A stretch of DNA of 64,000 bases from 62-47 sp051954235 (lineage in GTDB: Bacteria > Pseudomonadota > Alphaproteobacteria > Rhizobiales > Xanthobacteraceae): contig JBQCHY010000097.1 of the NCBI GenBank assembly GCA_051954235.1, positions 31,148-95,147 on the forward strand, read 5' to 3'. Numbering within the stretch: the stretch's first letter is position 1; each line of letters begins with the position of its first letter. A program made the translations under genes and the position numbers. Positions 1-8,417 of this stretch are shown in pieces. The notes under the pieces were generated by a model, which had not been told where the DNA came from, did no database searches, and saw only the letters and a list, made by a program, of their open reading frames with translations.

Positions 1-630
1 CTCGTCCTCCAGCGCGGCGGCGCAGAGTTGTGCGAGTTTCGCCGGATCGGTTTCGTTGAACGGATTGCGATAGGTCCACGGCGCCGGAATGTGAAACACG
101 CCCGGCAGCAGCGGCTCATAGTTGCGGCGGAAGTTGGCGTTGCCGTTGACGGAGGCCGCGCCGAAATGGGTGCCATGATAGCCCTTCTTGAGCGCCAGGA
201 ATTTGGTGCGGTCGCTCTGGCCCTTGATCTTCCAGTATTGCCGTGCAAGCCGCAGCGCGGTTTCGACCGAATCCGAGCCGCCGGAAGTGAAGAACGCGCG
301 CGCCATGCCCTCGGGTTTGAACCATTCGGTCAATTCGTCCGCGAGTTGGATCGAGGGGCCAGTCGATGTGCCGCGAAAACCCGAGTAGTAGGGCAGCATG
401 TCCAGTTGTTCGGCGATGGCCTTCTTGATCGGATCGCAACTGTAGCCGAGGTTGACGTTCCACAATCCTGCCACCGCATCGAGAAGCGTGCGGCCTTCGA
501 TATCCGAGACGTGGACGCCGGAGCCCTTCATCATGATCTTCGGCGGGATCGCGCGCATTTCCGCCGGATGCGCCATCGGATGCCAGATGGCCTTGGCGTT
601 GTTGGCGATCAGGAAATTGCTGTCTTGCAT
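1..630 (-). CDS. Class-III PLP aminotransferase, C-terminus cut by window edge
   Basis: N-terminal 210 residues of a class-III (omega-amino acid:pyruvate type) aminotransferase; the frame runs off the left edge. It starts at an ATG at 630 reading MQDSNFLIANNAKAIWHP. Family landmarks are the early substrate segment MKGSGVHVSDIEGR, the PLP-phosphate loop TSGGSDSVETALRLAR and the YHGTHFGAAS segment that stacks on the cofactor. The catalytic lysine lies outside the window. It would transfer an amino group from an amine or omega-amino acid to a 2-oxo acid; the substrate cannot be told. It lies 53 bases downstream of the iclR-type gene on the same strand, so co-transcription with the regulator is likely. 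Confidence 0.85.
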   Translation of the reverse strand, partial: MQDSNFLIANNAKAIWHPMAHPAEMRAIPPKIMMKGSGVHVSDIEGRTLLDAVAGLWNVNLGYSCDPIKKAIAEQLDMLPYYSGFRGTSTGPSIQLADELTEWFKPEGMARAFFTSGGSDSVETALRLARQYWKIKGQSDRTKFLALKKGYHGTHFGAASVNGNANFRRNYEPLLPGVFHIPAPWTYRNPFNETDPAKLAQLCAAALEDE

Positions 631-683
631 GGCGAGGGCCTTCTTGGTTCGAACGGGAATGTCGGGACTGCTGCTGTTGCGTT

Positions 684-1457
684 TCAAGCCACTCTGGCTT
701 GCCGCGGCGTCGGTTGTTCGCCGAACAGCCGCGTGGAAATCGCCTGTGCCGCACCGCGCACGGCTTGAATGTGGCGCTCCGTGGTCGCCTTGGTGTTGCG
801 CGACTGCGGCATCGCGATGGCGATCGAGCCGAGCGCGTAGCCGTCGAGCCCAAGGATCGGCGCCGCGATGCTGAAGACGCCGTCTTCATAGCCCTGTTCG
901 CCGCGCGAATAGCCGTGCTCCGCGGCGGCCTTGATCGCGTCATCGAGCCGCGCCGGCTGCACCAGCGTATGGCGCGTGAACGCGGTCAGCGATTTCCGCA
1001 GGTAAGACTTCGCAAGTTGCGACGGCGAGAACGCAAGGAATGCGATGCCGGAGGCGGTGGCATGCAGCGGCAGGATTTGTCCGATGGCGACGCTGACACG
1101 ATTGGCCTTGGTGGATTCCTCGACATGAAGCGTGACGAGGCCGCGCCCGCCGAACTCCGACAAATGCACCGTCTCGTCGGTCGATGCAGCGACGTCGCGC
1201 AACACCGGCACGGCGACTTGCAATAGCGGGAAATGCGATTCCCGCACGCGTGCGAGACGCAGCAATCCGGCGCCGAGCTGATAGCGCCGCGTCACGGTGT
1301 GTTGTTCGATCAGGCCGGAATTGGCAAGCGACACAAGCAGGCGTCGCGTCGTCGCCTTATCGAACCGCGCCTGCCGGGCCAGTTCGGAGAGGCCCCACTC
1401 GGGTGTGTCCTCGGTGAAGAAATTCAGCAGCGAAATGGCTTTTTCGACGGTGCTCAT
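684..1457 (-). CDS. IclR-family transcriptional regulator
   Basis: 257 residues, normal for the family. The N-terminal winged helix-turn-helix is seen as LSELARQARFDKATTRRLL (about residues 23-41), followed by a linker and the C-terminal ligand-binding domain (about 75-250) containing TVHLSEF, LPLHATASGIAFLA and RGEQGYEDGVFSIAAPI, typical of IclR effector domains. It is transcribed divergently from the aminotransferase-SDR operon that begins near 1563, with about 100 bases between, and sits upstream of the aminotransferase at the left edge. By family precedent it probably controls one or both flanking units and itself. The effector is unknown. Confidence 0.93.
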   Translation of the reverse strand: MSTVEKAISLLNFFTEDTPEWGLSELARQARFDKATTRRLLVSLANSGLIEQHTVTRRYQLGAGLLRLARVRESHFPLLQVAVPVLRDVAASTDETVHLSEFGGRGLVTLHVEESTKANRVSVAIGQILPLHATASGIAFLAFSPSQLAKSYLRKSLTAFTRHTLVQPARLDDAIKAAAEHGYSRGEQGYEDGVFSIAAPILGLDGYALGSIAIAMPQSRNTKATTERHIQAVRGAAQAISTRLFGEQPTPRQARVA

Positions 1458-1489
1458 GGTGCGGGCTCACAATGCCTCTGCCCCTCAAC

Positions 1490-1550
1490 TTGACACCGAG
1501 GCGGCCACGATGCAAGTCTATATATGAACTATCGGATCAAATAATGATCC
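1490..1550 (+). promoter_or_regulatory. Divergent promoter region with an inverted repeat
   Basis: The gap between the iclR-type gene and the aminotransferase holds TTGACA at 1490-1495, an AT-rich TATATATG at 1519-1526 that could serve as a -10, and an inverted repeat GGATCA-AATAA-TGATCC at 1534-1550. The repeat would lie just downstream of a start near 1531, a usual place for a repressor operator. TTGACA and TATATA are too far apart for a standard pair, so the exact promoter is uncertain. Confidence 0.45.
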
Positions 1551-1562
1551 ATGGATGATCTT

Positions 1563-2954
1563 ATGACTGTGCCGATGCAAACGACCGCCGACGCGACGAT
1601 CGAAGCGATGCTCGATGCGGAGCAAGCGCGATTTCTGGAACGCCATCCGCGCTCGGCGGCGGCGTGGCAGGAAGGGCAGGAGCATTTTCTGTTCGGCGGC
1701 CCGTCGCACTGGATGCGCCGCTGGGCCGGCGGCTTCCCGGTCTACGTCGAGCAGGCGCACGGCGCGCGCATTCGCGACATCGACGGTCATGACTATGTCG
1801 ACTTCTGTCTCGGCGACACCGGCGGCATGTGCGGCCACACGCCGGCGTCGGTACTGCAGGCGGCGCAGCGCCAGCTCGCGCGCGGCACAACGATGATGCT
1901 GCCGACCGAGGATAGCCTGTGGGTCGGACAGGAACTGACGCGGCGCTTCGGCCTTCCGTACTGGACGCTGACGACATCCGCGACGGACGCCAATCGTGGC
2001 GCCATCCGCATCGCGCGGATGATCACCGGCCGCACCAAGGTGCTGGTGTTCTCGGGCTGCTATCACGGCGGCGTCGAGGAGGCGCATGTCGAAATCCGCG
2101 ACGGCAAGATCGGCCTGCGCAACATGATCCACCCCAACGGGGTAAACCACGCGGCGGTGTCGAAAGTCGTCGAGTTCAACGATCTCCCCGCGCTCGAAGC
2201 GGAGCTTGCGGAGGGTGACGTCGCCTGCGTGCTCACCGAGCCGATCATGACCAATTTCGGCATGATCCCTCCGGCGGAAGGTTTTCATGCCGCATTGCGC
2301 GAACTGACGCGACGCACCGGCACCGTGCTGGTGATCGACGAGACGCATACGCTGTCGTCGGGGCCCGGCGGTTATACGGCGCTGCATGGGCTGGAGCCGG
2401 ATATTCTGGTGGCCGGCAAGGCGATCGCGGGCGGCATTCCTGCGGCGGTGTTCGGCCTGACGCAGGAGATCGCCGACCGCGTGTGGGCGATGGTGCCGCG
2501 CGTCAACCCGCGGGTCCGCCAGTCGGCGCATCTCGGCATCGGCGGTACGCTCGCCGGCAACGCGTTGACGGTGGCGACGATGCGCGCCGTGCTCGAAGAA
2601 GTGCTCACGCCTGCGAATTACGATCACATGATCGGCCTTGCGTCGAAATTCGCCGACGATGCCCGCGCGATCATCGATACCCATCGGCTGCCTTGGCATG
2701 TCACGCAGGTCGGCGCGCGCGCGGAAATCATGTTCATGCCGTCGCCGCCGACAAGCGGCGCCGATGTCATCGCCGGGCGGCGCGCCAATCTGGAGACGCT
2801 GCTGCACGCCTTCTACATGAACGAGGGCATTCTGGTGACGCCGTTCCACACCATGTTCCTGATGTGCCCGGCAACCGAAGCTACCGATGTTGCGCGCCAC
2901 GCCGACGTGTTCGCGCGGTTCGTCGCGTTGCTGCAACAGGCGAAGGTGATCTGA
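1563..2954 (+). CDS. Class-III PLP aminotransferase or aminomutase (GSAM-like)
   Basis: 463 residues from ATG 1563, preceded by GGATGAT as a weak ribosome site; an ATG at 1551 in the same frame abuts the inverted repeat and has no ribosome site. Class-III fold landmarks: cofactor Asp in VIDETHT (about D259), the PLP lysine in VAGKAIAGG (about K286), and FSGCYHGG. The phosphate loop reads TTSATDANRGAIR rather than the usual S-G-x-E-A. Overall organisation resembles glutamate-1-semialdehyde aminomutase relatives, several of which act on other amino compounds, so it is not called HemL. It leads an operon with two SDRs and a SnoaL-like protein, suggesting deamination followed by oxidoreduction of one compound. 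Confidence 0.88.
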   Translation: MTVPMQTTADATIEAMLDAEQARFLERHPRSAAAWQEGQEHFLFGGPSHWMRRWAGGFPVYVEQAHGARIRDIDGHDYVDFCLGDTGGMCGHTPASVLQAAQRQLARGTTMMLPTEDSLWVGQELTRRFGLPYWTLTTSATDANRGAIRIARMITGRTKVLVFSGCYHGGVEEAHVEIRDGKIGLRNMIHPNGVNHAAVSKVVEFNDLPALEAELAEGDVACVLTEPIMTNFGMIPPAEGFHAALRELTRRTGTVLVIDETHTLSSGPGGYTALHGLEPDILVAGKAIAGGIPAAVFGLTQEIADRVWAMVPRVNPRVRQSAHLGIGGTLAGNALTVATMRAVLEEVLTPANYDHMIGLASKFADDARAIIDTHRLPWHVTQVGARAEIMFMPSPPTSGADVIAGRRANLETLLHAFYMNEGILVTPFHTMFLMCPATEATDVARHADVFARFVALLQQAKVI

Positions 2955-2956
2955 GC

Positions 2957-3757
2957 GTGAGCATGCGTCCGTTCGATCTGACGGGGAGGGTTGCGCTGGT
3001 CACCGGCGGCGGGCGCGGCATCGGCGCGGCCATCGTCACGCGCTTTGTCGAAGCCGGCGCGCATGTCGTCATCGCCAACCGCACCGCCGATATCGCGGAA
3101 GAACTGGCTGCCGTTCTGAAAGCACGGCAATTCAAGGCCGACGTGGCGGCGTTCGACCGGCTCGACCGCGAGAGCCTTCGCAAACTGGTCGATAAGGTTG
3201 CCCGCCAGCACGGCCGGCTCGATATCCTTGTGCACAATGCCGGCGGCTGTCCGTGGGCGTCGCTCGACGAACTCGATGAGGACAAGCTCGACGAGGTGCT
3301 GGCGCTGAATCTTAATGCCGCGATCTGGCTGACGCAAGCGGCGGTGCCGCATATGAAGCGCGTCGGTGCCGGCCGTGTTCTGGTGACGTCGTCGGTGTCG
3401 GCGCGGGTGGCGATGGGCGGCGGCGCGCATTACTCGGCGGCGAAGGCCGGCGTCAATGCGTTCCTGCGCGGCGCGGCGTTCGAACTGGCGCGCGATCGCA
3501 TTACGGTCAATGGCGTTGAGGCGGGCTTCATTGCCAAGTCGGGGCGCGGCAGCATGAGTCAGCCGGAGAACCGACGCCGCATCGAACATTTCGTGCCGAT
3601 GGGCCAGATGGGCGAAGCCGACGATATTGCCTTCGCCATGCTCTATCTGGCGTCGCCGCAAGCCAAATACGTCACTGGGCAGACGATCGTGGTCGATGGT
3701 GGCTCGACCTTGCCGGAGACCGGCTTCGCCGTTGAGCGGCAATGGGGAGGGCGGTGA
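2957..3757 (+). CDS. SDR-family oxidoreductase
   Basis: Short-chain dehydrogenase of 266 residues. GTG 2957 is chosen because AAGGTG lies 8 bases upstream; ATG 2963 is the alternative. NAD(P)-binding TGGGRGIG follows the first strand, the structural motif reads HNAGG rather than NNAG, and the catalytic set is Ser (VTSSVSA) with Tyr/Lys in YSAAKAG. The C-terminus has YVTGQTIVVDGG. It starts 2 bases after the aminotransferase stop and its own stop overlaps the next start (TGATG), so translation is coupled. Its substrate is probably made by the neighbouring aminotransferase (inference). Confidence 0.9.
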   Translation: MSMRPFDLTGRVALVTGGGRGIGAAIVTRFVEAGAHVVIANRTADIAEELAAVLKARQFKADVAAFDRLDRESLRKLVDKVARQHGRLDILVHNAGGCPWASLDELDEDKLDEVLALNLNAAIWLTQAAVPHMKRVGAGRVLVTSSVSARVAMGGGAHYSAAKAGVNAFLRGAAFELARDRITVNGVEAGFIAKSGRGSMSQPENRRRIEHFVPMGQMGEADDIAFAMLYLASPQAKYVTGQTIVVDGGSTLPETGFAVERQWGGR

Positions 3758-4524
3758 TGCGGCTGGAAGGTCGACATGCGCTCGTTACCGGCGCCGCGAC
3801 CGGCATCGGCCGCGCTACCGCCGAACTGTTCGCGCGGCATGGCGCACGCGTCGTCGGGTTCGGTTTCGGCGGAGCGCTGCTTGACGAATTGGCAAGCGCA
3901 ATTGACGGATACGCGGTGCATGGCGATGTCACACGGCAGGCCGATATCGATGCGGCGTTGCGCGCGTGCGACGGCCAACTCGATATCGTCGTCAACGCTG
4001 CCGGCATTATCACGCCGGATCGGCCGGAGACAATAACTGACGAGGTTTGGGCGAAAACCTTCGCGGTGAACGTCACCGGCACGATGGCGGTATGCCGTGC
4101 GGCGCTGCCCCTGTTACAGCGGCGCGGCGGTGCGGTGGTGAACGTCGCATCGGTCGCGGCGTTCAACGCCAGCCCGGACAGTGCGAGCTACGCGGCGAGC
4201 AAGGCGGCTGTTGTGGCCTACACGCGTTCGCTGGCCTATGCCGGCGGGCCTTACGGCGTGCGCGCCAATGCGGTCGCGCCGGGTTGGGTTCGCACGCCGA
4301 TGAGCGAATACGAAATGCAACTCGCGGCCGAGAAGAATAACAGCACGCCCGAAATCGAATTCGCCGCGACCGCGGGACGTATCGCGCTCGGGCGCATGGC
4401 GCAGCCGGAGGAGATCGCGGCGTGCTGTTTGTTCCTGGCGTCGGACGAGGCCTCGTTCGTCACCGGCGCAACGCTGGTTGCGGATGGCGGCGGCCGCGCG
4501 CCGGTGCAAAGCCGGGCCGTGTAG
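3757..4524 (+). CDS. SDR-family oxidoreductase
   Basis: Second SDR of the operon, 255 residues, starting at ATG 3757 inside the TGATG overlap with the previous stop; GGGGAGG lies 6 bases upstream. Landmarks are TGAATGIGRA (cofactor loop), VNAAG, the Ser of VNVASVAAF, YAASKAAV (Tyr/Lys) and the C-terminal FVTGATLVADGGG. It is clearly different in sequence from the SDR just before it, so the two probably catalyse successive or opposite redox steps rather than being redundant copies. Substrate unknown. Confidence 0.9.
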   Translation: MRLEGRHALVTGAATGIGRATAELFARHGARVVGFGFGGALLDELASAIDGYAVHGDVTRQADIDAALRACDGQLDIVVNAAGIITPDRPETITDEVWAKTFAVNVTGTMAVCRAALPLLQRRGGAVVNVASVAAFNASPDSASYAASKAAVVAYTRSLAYAGGPYGVRANAVAPGWVRTPMSEYEMQLAAEKNNSTPEIEFAATAGRIALGRMAQPEEIAACCLFLASDEASFVTGATLVADGGGRAPVQSRAV

Positions 4525-4556
4525 TCACAGTATTTAAAACCGAAGGAGTGAACTCG

Positions 4557-5027
4557 ATGACTGCCTTTTCGCGAATTCTCGGTGGCGTTGTCATTGCGGT
4601 GGCGCTGGCGATGTCTGCGTCCGTCACGTTTGCTGCCGACGTCAGCAAGGACCAGGAGCAGGCCAACCTCAAGGCTGTTCTGGCGTTCTACGAGAAGGGG
4701 CTGAACCAGAAGGATGCCGATGGCGCGATCGCCTATATCGGCGACCGCTATATCCAGCACAATCCAGGCGCCGAGGATGGCGTCGCCGGCTTCCGCAAGT
4801 TCATCGGCTTTCTGAAGGATAAATTCCCGGCCTCGCGGAGCGAGATCAAGCGCTCGTTCGTGGATGGAGACCACGTCATCCTGCACGTCTTCGCCAAGCG
4901 CGAAGCGTCCGATCGCGGCCGCGCGATCGTCGATATCTTCCGCCTTGAGAACGGCAAGATCGTCGAGCACTGGGATGTCGCCCAGCCGGTGCCGGAAGCC
5001 GCGGCCAACACCAACACGATGTTCTGA
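4557..5027 (+). CDS. Secreted SnoaL-like / NTF2-fold protein
   Basis: 156 residues from ATG 4557 with AAGGAG 8 bases upstream. Residues 1-25 form a signal peptide (hydrophobic VVIAVALAMSASVTFA, then ADV), predicting export. The rest matches the SnoaL-like polyketide-cyclase/NTF2 fold: AFYEKGLNQKDADGAIAYI, YIQHNPGAEDG, FVDGDHVILHVFAKRE and the terminal DIFRLENGKIVEHWDV. Exported SnoaL-like proteins are common in proteobacteria and mostly lack known substrates. It follows the second SDR by 32 bases and is probably the last gene of the operon. Confidence 0.85.
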   Translation: MTAFSRILGGVVIAVALAMSASVTFAADVSKDQEQANLKAVLAFYEKGLNQKDADGAIAYIGDRYIQHNPGAEDGVAGFRKFIGFLKDKFPASRSEIKRSFVDGDHVILHVFAKREASDRGRAIVDIFRLENGKIVEHWDVAQPVPEAAANTNTMF

Positions 5028-5039
5028 TACCCAATACGC

Positions 5040-5132
5040 CGTCATTGCGAGCGAAGCGAAGCAATCCAGAAAGCCACAAAGCCACAAAGCCAGAACTGGA
5101 TTGCTTCGTCGCTAGCGCTCCTCGCAATGACG
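5040..5132. repeat. Palindromic intergenic repeat, family A, copy 1
   Basis: Inverted-repeat element: left arm CGTCATTGCGAG... GAAGCAATCCAG, right arm CTGGATTGCTTCGTCG... CTCGCAATGACG, with a short spacer holding a tandem AAAGCCAC. It lies between convergent genes (SnoaL-like and CoA-transferase) and could act as a bidirectional transcription stop. The same arms recur at 7559, 21081, 23236 and 34997. Confidence 0.85.
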
Positions 5133-5188
5133 AACGGCGAGACTGGTTCGCGTCGCCGCCCGAACAGGCGCCGCGCGAAGGCCTACAG

Positions 5189-6391
5189 CTATCCGATCGC
5201 CTTGCTCTCGCGCAGTTGCGAGATGGCAGCGCCGTCATAGCCAGCTTCCCGCAAAATCTGCTCGTTGTGCTCGCCGAGTTCGGGCGGTTTGCGCGGCGTC
5301 ACTTTGTCGACGCCGGTGACGAAAAACGGGCTGTTCACCGTCATCATGGTGTCACCTTCAAACGGCAGCAGCACTTTCGTCTCATGCATCTGCGGGTCGT
5401 TGGCGACCTGATCCATCGTCGCCACCGCTTCGAACACCAGCCCGTTGGCCATAAACAGTGCGCGCCAGTCGCCGCTGTCGCGGGTGGCGAAGGCGGCGTC
5501 GAGTTCCGCGATCAGCGCCGTCGAGTTCTTCGAGCGCGAGGCGCGGTCGGCGAAGCGTGGATCGGATGCCAGTTCCTCGCGGCCGAGGCATTTCGCCAGC
5601 ACTGGCCAGTGCTTGTCTTCGTTGACGAGCGCCAGCAGCAACCAACCGCCGTCGCGGCAGCGGTAGTAGCAGGACAGCGCATTGAAACTCTGTTCGCGCG
5701 GCGGCCGTGGCTGGAACGCGGCGCCGCACAGCGCGGCCTGCGCCCAGACGCCGTTGGCCCACACGCCGTTGGCGATCAGCGACGAGCCGACATGCGCGCC
5801 GCGCCCGGTGCGTTCGCGTTGATAGAGCGCCAGCATGATGGCCGAGAACAGCGACACGCCGGAGGGATGATCGCCCATGCCGCTCAGCGCGCGGGCCGGC
5901 GTCGCGCCGGCATGCGGCACCACCTGATCCATCAGGCCGGAGCGCGCCCAATAGGCGGTGAGGTCGAAACCCGGCTTGCCGGATTCGTCGCCGGTCTCGC
6001 CGTAACCGGTGAACGACGCATAGATCAGCCGGTCGTTGAGCGCGGACAGCGTCTCGTAATCGGTCCGCAACTTCTTGCGCACGGCGAGCGGCTGGTTGGT
6101 GATGAAGACGTCGGCTTGCTTGACGAGATTGTGCAACACGTCCTGTCCGGCGGGTGAAGCGAGGTTGAGCGCGAGGCCGCGTTTGCTGCGGTTGTCGAGC
6201 AGCCAGCCGTAATTGTGCTCGGACTTCGGCATCCCCGGATTGCGCGTGACGTGCCGATAGGCGTCGCCGCTGCCAGGCGGCTCGACCTTGATGACGTCGG
6301 CGCCGAAGTCGGCCATCACCGTGCCGGCAATGGCTGCGGCGATGAAACTGCCGCAATCGATCACTTTCAAGCCCTCAAGAATTCCGGTCAT
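5189..6391 (-). CDS. CoA-transferase, family III (CaiB/BaiF type)
   Basis: 400 residues, normal for this family; ATG at 6391 is preceded by GGAGAGGAT. Family III enzymes move CoA between acyl groups through an aspartyl-CoA intermediate. The N-terminal LEGLKVIDCGSFIAAA, ADFGADVIKVEPPGSGD and the aspartate in LSGMGDHPSGVS (D174, aligned with the catalytic Asp169 of formyl-CoA transferase) are all present. It lies 40 bases downstream of the 3-hydroxyacyl-CoA dehydrogenase on the same strand, so it would activate or exchange CoA on an acid handled by that enzyme. Acid specificity cannot be read from sequence. Confidence 0.93.
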   Translation of the reverse strand: MTGILEGLKVIDCGSFIAAAIAGTVMADFGADVIKVEPPGSGDAYRHVTRNPGMPKSEHNYGWLLDNRSKRGLALNLASPAGQDVLHNLVKQADVFITNQPLAVRKKLRTDYETLSALNDRLIYASFTGYGETGDESGKPGFDLTAYWARSGLMDQVVPHAGATPARALSGMGDHPSGVSLFSAIMLALYQRERTGRGAHVGSSLIANGVWANGVWAQAALCGAAFQPRPPREQSFNALSCYYRCRDGGWLLLALVNEDKHWPVLAKCLGREELASDPRFADRASRSKNSTALIAELDAAFATRDSGDWRALFMANGLVFEAVATMDQVANDPQMHETKVLLPFEGDTMMTVNSPFFVTGVDKVTPRKPPELGEHNEQILREAGYDGAAISQLRESKAIG

Positions 6392-6431
6392 GGCATCCTC
6401 TCCAAATTGCGATATGCCTGAGATGGGTTGA

Positions 6432-7406
6432 TCAGCCGTGTTTTGATGTGTTGACCTCCGACAGCGCGTGCAGGATCGCCAGTTGGGAATCGTCGCGCTT
6501 GCGTTCCATTTGAGGGATCGGCGTCTTGCCGAACGATGCGGCGGCCTGATCGATGATGACCCGTTGAAGTTTCTCGTCGAGTTCGACCTGCGGGATGATC
6601 TTGAACGATACCGCCATGTTCTTGCCGAGGTGCTGGAAGAACGACTCCAGCCCCTTCGGCCCGCCGCCCATATGGAACGAACTGAACGGCCCGTTCACGG
6701 CCCAGCGCAAGCCGATCGAGCTGGTGACGATGTCGTCGAGTTCATCGACGGTCACCACGCCTTCCTGCACCAGGTAACACGCTTCGCGCATGATGGCGCG
6801 TTGCAGCCGGTTGGCGACAAAACCCTGGATTTCCTTCTTCAGGACGCGCGGCACCTTGCCGAGCGCTTCGTAGAAGGCGACCGCGTCGGCGGTGGCCTCG
6901 GGTGAGGTCTGGTCGCCGGGTACGACTTCGACCAGCGGAATGAGATGCGGCGGATTGAACGGATGGCCGACCAGCAACCGACTGGCATCTTTCATCAGTT
7001 TGCCTTGCTCGGTCGCCGGGCGTGCCGAACTGGATGACAACAGCAGCGCGTGCTTGGGCAAGGCCGGTTCGACGCGCGCCCATAATTTCTGTTTCCATTC
7101 CGGATTTTCCGGGCCGTTCTCCTGGATCAGGTCGACGCCGGCGACGGCGCGTTCGAGATCGGCCTCGAAGCGCAGGTTTTTCTCCAGTCCTTCATGCGGA
7201 AGCCCGAGCGCCTTCAGCGTCGGTGCGGCCTTCGCCAGCATGGTCCGAACCACGTCGTCGATGTTCGGTTGCGGATCGTTGACGACGACGTTCAGGCCGT
7301 GCGCCAGAAACAGCGCTGTCCACGATGCGCCGATCACGCCGGCGCCGATTACGCAGGTGTTGCGATAGCGGTCGAGCACCGCCGAATGGTTTCCTCCTGA
7401 CGACAT
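6432..7406 (-). CDS. 3-hydroxyacyl-CoA dehydrogenase family protein
   Basis: 324 residues from ATG 7406, which has GGGAGAA upstream; an earlier in-frame ATG at 7475 lacks one. The N-terminal Rossmann motif GAGVIGASWTALFLAHG binds NAD. The catalytic His segment is LLVGHPFNPPHLIPLVEVVPG, and the C-terminal helical domain starts near FVANRLQRAIMREACYL. The pattern fits the branch with L-carnitine dehydrogenase and L-gulonate 3-dehydrogenase as well as 3-hydroxybutyryl-CoA dehydrogenase, so the acyl or sugar-acid substrate is open. Its neighbours (acetoacetate decarboxylase upstream, CoA-transferase downstream) favour short 3-hydroxy acids. Confidence 0.9.
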   Translation of the reverse strand: MSSGGNHSAVLDRYRNTCVIGAGVIGASWTALFLAHGLNVVVNDPQPNIDDVVRTMLAKAAPTLKALGLPHEGLEKNLRFEADLERAVAGVDLIQENGPENPEWKQKLWARVEPALPKHALLLSSSSARPATEQGKLMKDASRLLVGHPFNPPHLIPLVEVVPGDQTSPEATADAVAFYEALGKVPRVLKKEIQGFVANRLQRAIMREACYLVQEGVVTVDELDDIVTSSIGLRWAVNGPFSSFHMGGGPKGLESFFQHLGKNMAVSFKIIPQVELDEKLQRVIIDQAAASFGKTPIPQMERKRDDSQLAILHALSEVNTSKHG

Positions 7407-7558
7407 GGCTTTCTCCCGTTCGCTTTTGCGTGGTGACGTGCTGGTGATCTGGAAGCTTGTCGAGGAAGCCGCCATGGAGCTTGGCGAGTTCCAGTATCGG
7501 GTCGTTCGTGGAATTGGGCTGCTAGAATAAGCTGGCTTAGGTCTAAAGACTTATCCCC

Positions 7559-7635
7559 CGTCATTGCGAGGAGCGTCAGCGACGAAGCAATCCAGTTCCC
7601 GCTTCGTGGCTTGCTTCGCTTTGCTCGCAATGACG
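7559..7635. repeat. Palindromic intergenic repeat, family A, copy 2
   Basis: Shorter copy, about 77 bases: left arm CGTCATTGCGAGGAGCGTC, GACGAAGCAATCCAG; right arm TTGCTTCGCTTTGCTCGCAA then TGACG. It sits inside the minus-strand adc to hydroxyacyl-CoA dehydrogenase gap, so it may weaken read-through between them. Confidence 0.85.
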
Positions 7636-7658
7636 ATTCAAGATGAACTCATCTCGCT

Positions 7659-8417
7659 CTAGCCGGTACTCTCGAGATAGTTGTAGCAACGCTTGGCGCG
7701 CGCGAGAGACAGGTCGGTCAGGATATGGCTGGCCCCGACCACCTCGCGCACCGGGAAGTCCGCCATCGGCGCCAGCGCGTGCGCGAACAATTCCAGCCGG
7801 GCGGGGCCGGTCCATGCGCCCTTGACGGTGATGTCGGTGATTTCGGTGCGCAGCAGTTCGCAGATGCGCGGCTCGCCTGCCGGCTTCGGGCTGTCGTAGG
7901 TCCACAGGATCTTCAGCATGAAGGTGGGGATGCATATCTCTTTGCGGGCGACCTCGAGATCCATAGCGCGGTGCTTGAAACCCATGGTGGCGGTGGCGAC
8001 GCGCAAGGTGCCGTAGTCCAGCGTACCGACCAGCGTATCGGAATCGACATAGAGCCGCGGCTTGCCGATCACCTTCGGATAGGCGCTGATCTCGCGGCCG
8101 GAGGCCAGCGCCGGCAGGTTGTCGAGATACATCGCGTGCAGGTATTCGCCCTTCTCCTCGCCGAACCGCACCTGAATGGCTTGTCCGCATTCGGTGTAGT
8201 CGCCGAGGCCGGAGACGTCCGGCATCCGCATAATTTCCCAGCGCACCAGCGGTTCGTCGATTTCGAGCGGCTCCGGAACGACGGCGCGCAACGCCTCGAT
8301 GTCGGTTCGATAGAGGATGTTGAGATATTCGCGGTTGGTGAACCGGAACGGGCCGCGTGGAAAGGCCGGCGCGCCGATCGGAGTGGTCAGTTGCCTGAGC
8401 ACGTCTTTCTGCTTCAT
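7659..8417 (-). CDS. adc: Acetoacetate decarboxylase family protein, Lys116 replaced by Val
   Basis: 252 residues from ATG 8417, with GGGAGGAT upstream. It follows the clostridial acetoacetate decarboxylase closely from end to end (AFPRGPFRFTNREYLNILY, PEPLEIDEPLVRWEIM, YVDSDTLVGTLDYGTLRVA). The Schiff-base lysine is K115 in SAYPKVIG, and R29, E61 and E76 are kept. The neighbouring Lys116 of the clostridial enzyme is Val here. Expected reaction: acetoacetate to acetone plus CO2, although the substitution leaves room for a related chemistry. It is first gene of a minus-strand unit with the dehydrogenase and CoA-transferase, with an AraC-type promoter about 80 bases upstream. Confidence 0.9.
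   Translation of the reverse strand: MKQKDVLRQLTTPIGAPAFPRGPFRFTNREYLNILYRTDIEALRAVVPEPLEIDEPLVRWEIMRMPDVSGLGDYTECGQAIQVRFGEEKGEYLHAMYLDNLPALASGREISAYPKVIGKPRLYVDSDTLVGTLDYGTLRVATATMGFKHRAMDLEVARKEICIPTFMLKILWTYDSPKPAGEPRICELLRTEITDITVKGAWTGPARLELFAHALAPMADFPVREVVGASHILTDLSLARAKRCYNYLESTG

Noticed and set aside
1518..2936. Long minus-strand open frame opposite the aminotransferase (472 codons)
   Set aside because: Composition is Arg/His-rich with no family motif, while the plus strand encodes a clear PLP enzyme. It is a GC-rich shadow frame.
5045..6157. Plus-strand open frame opposite the CoA-transferase
   Set aside because: It begins inside the palindromic repeat and has no recognisable domain; the minus strand carries a complete family III CoA-transferase.
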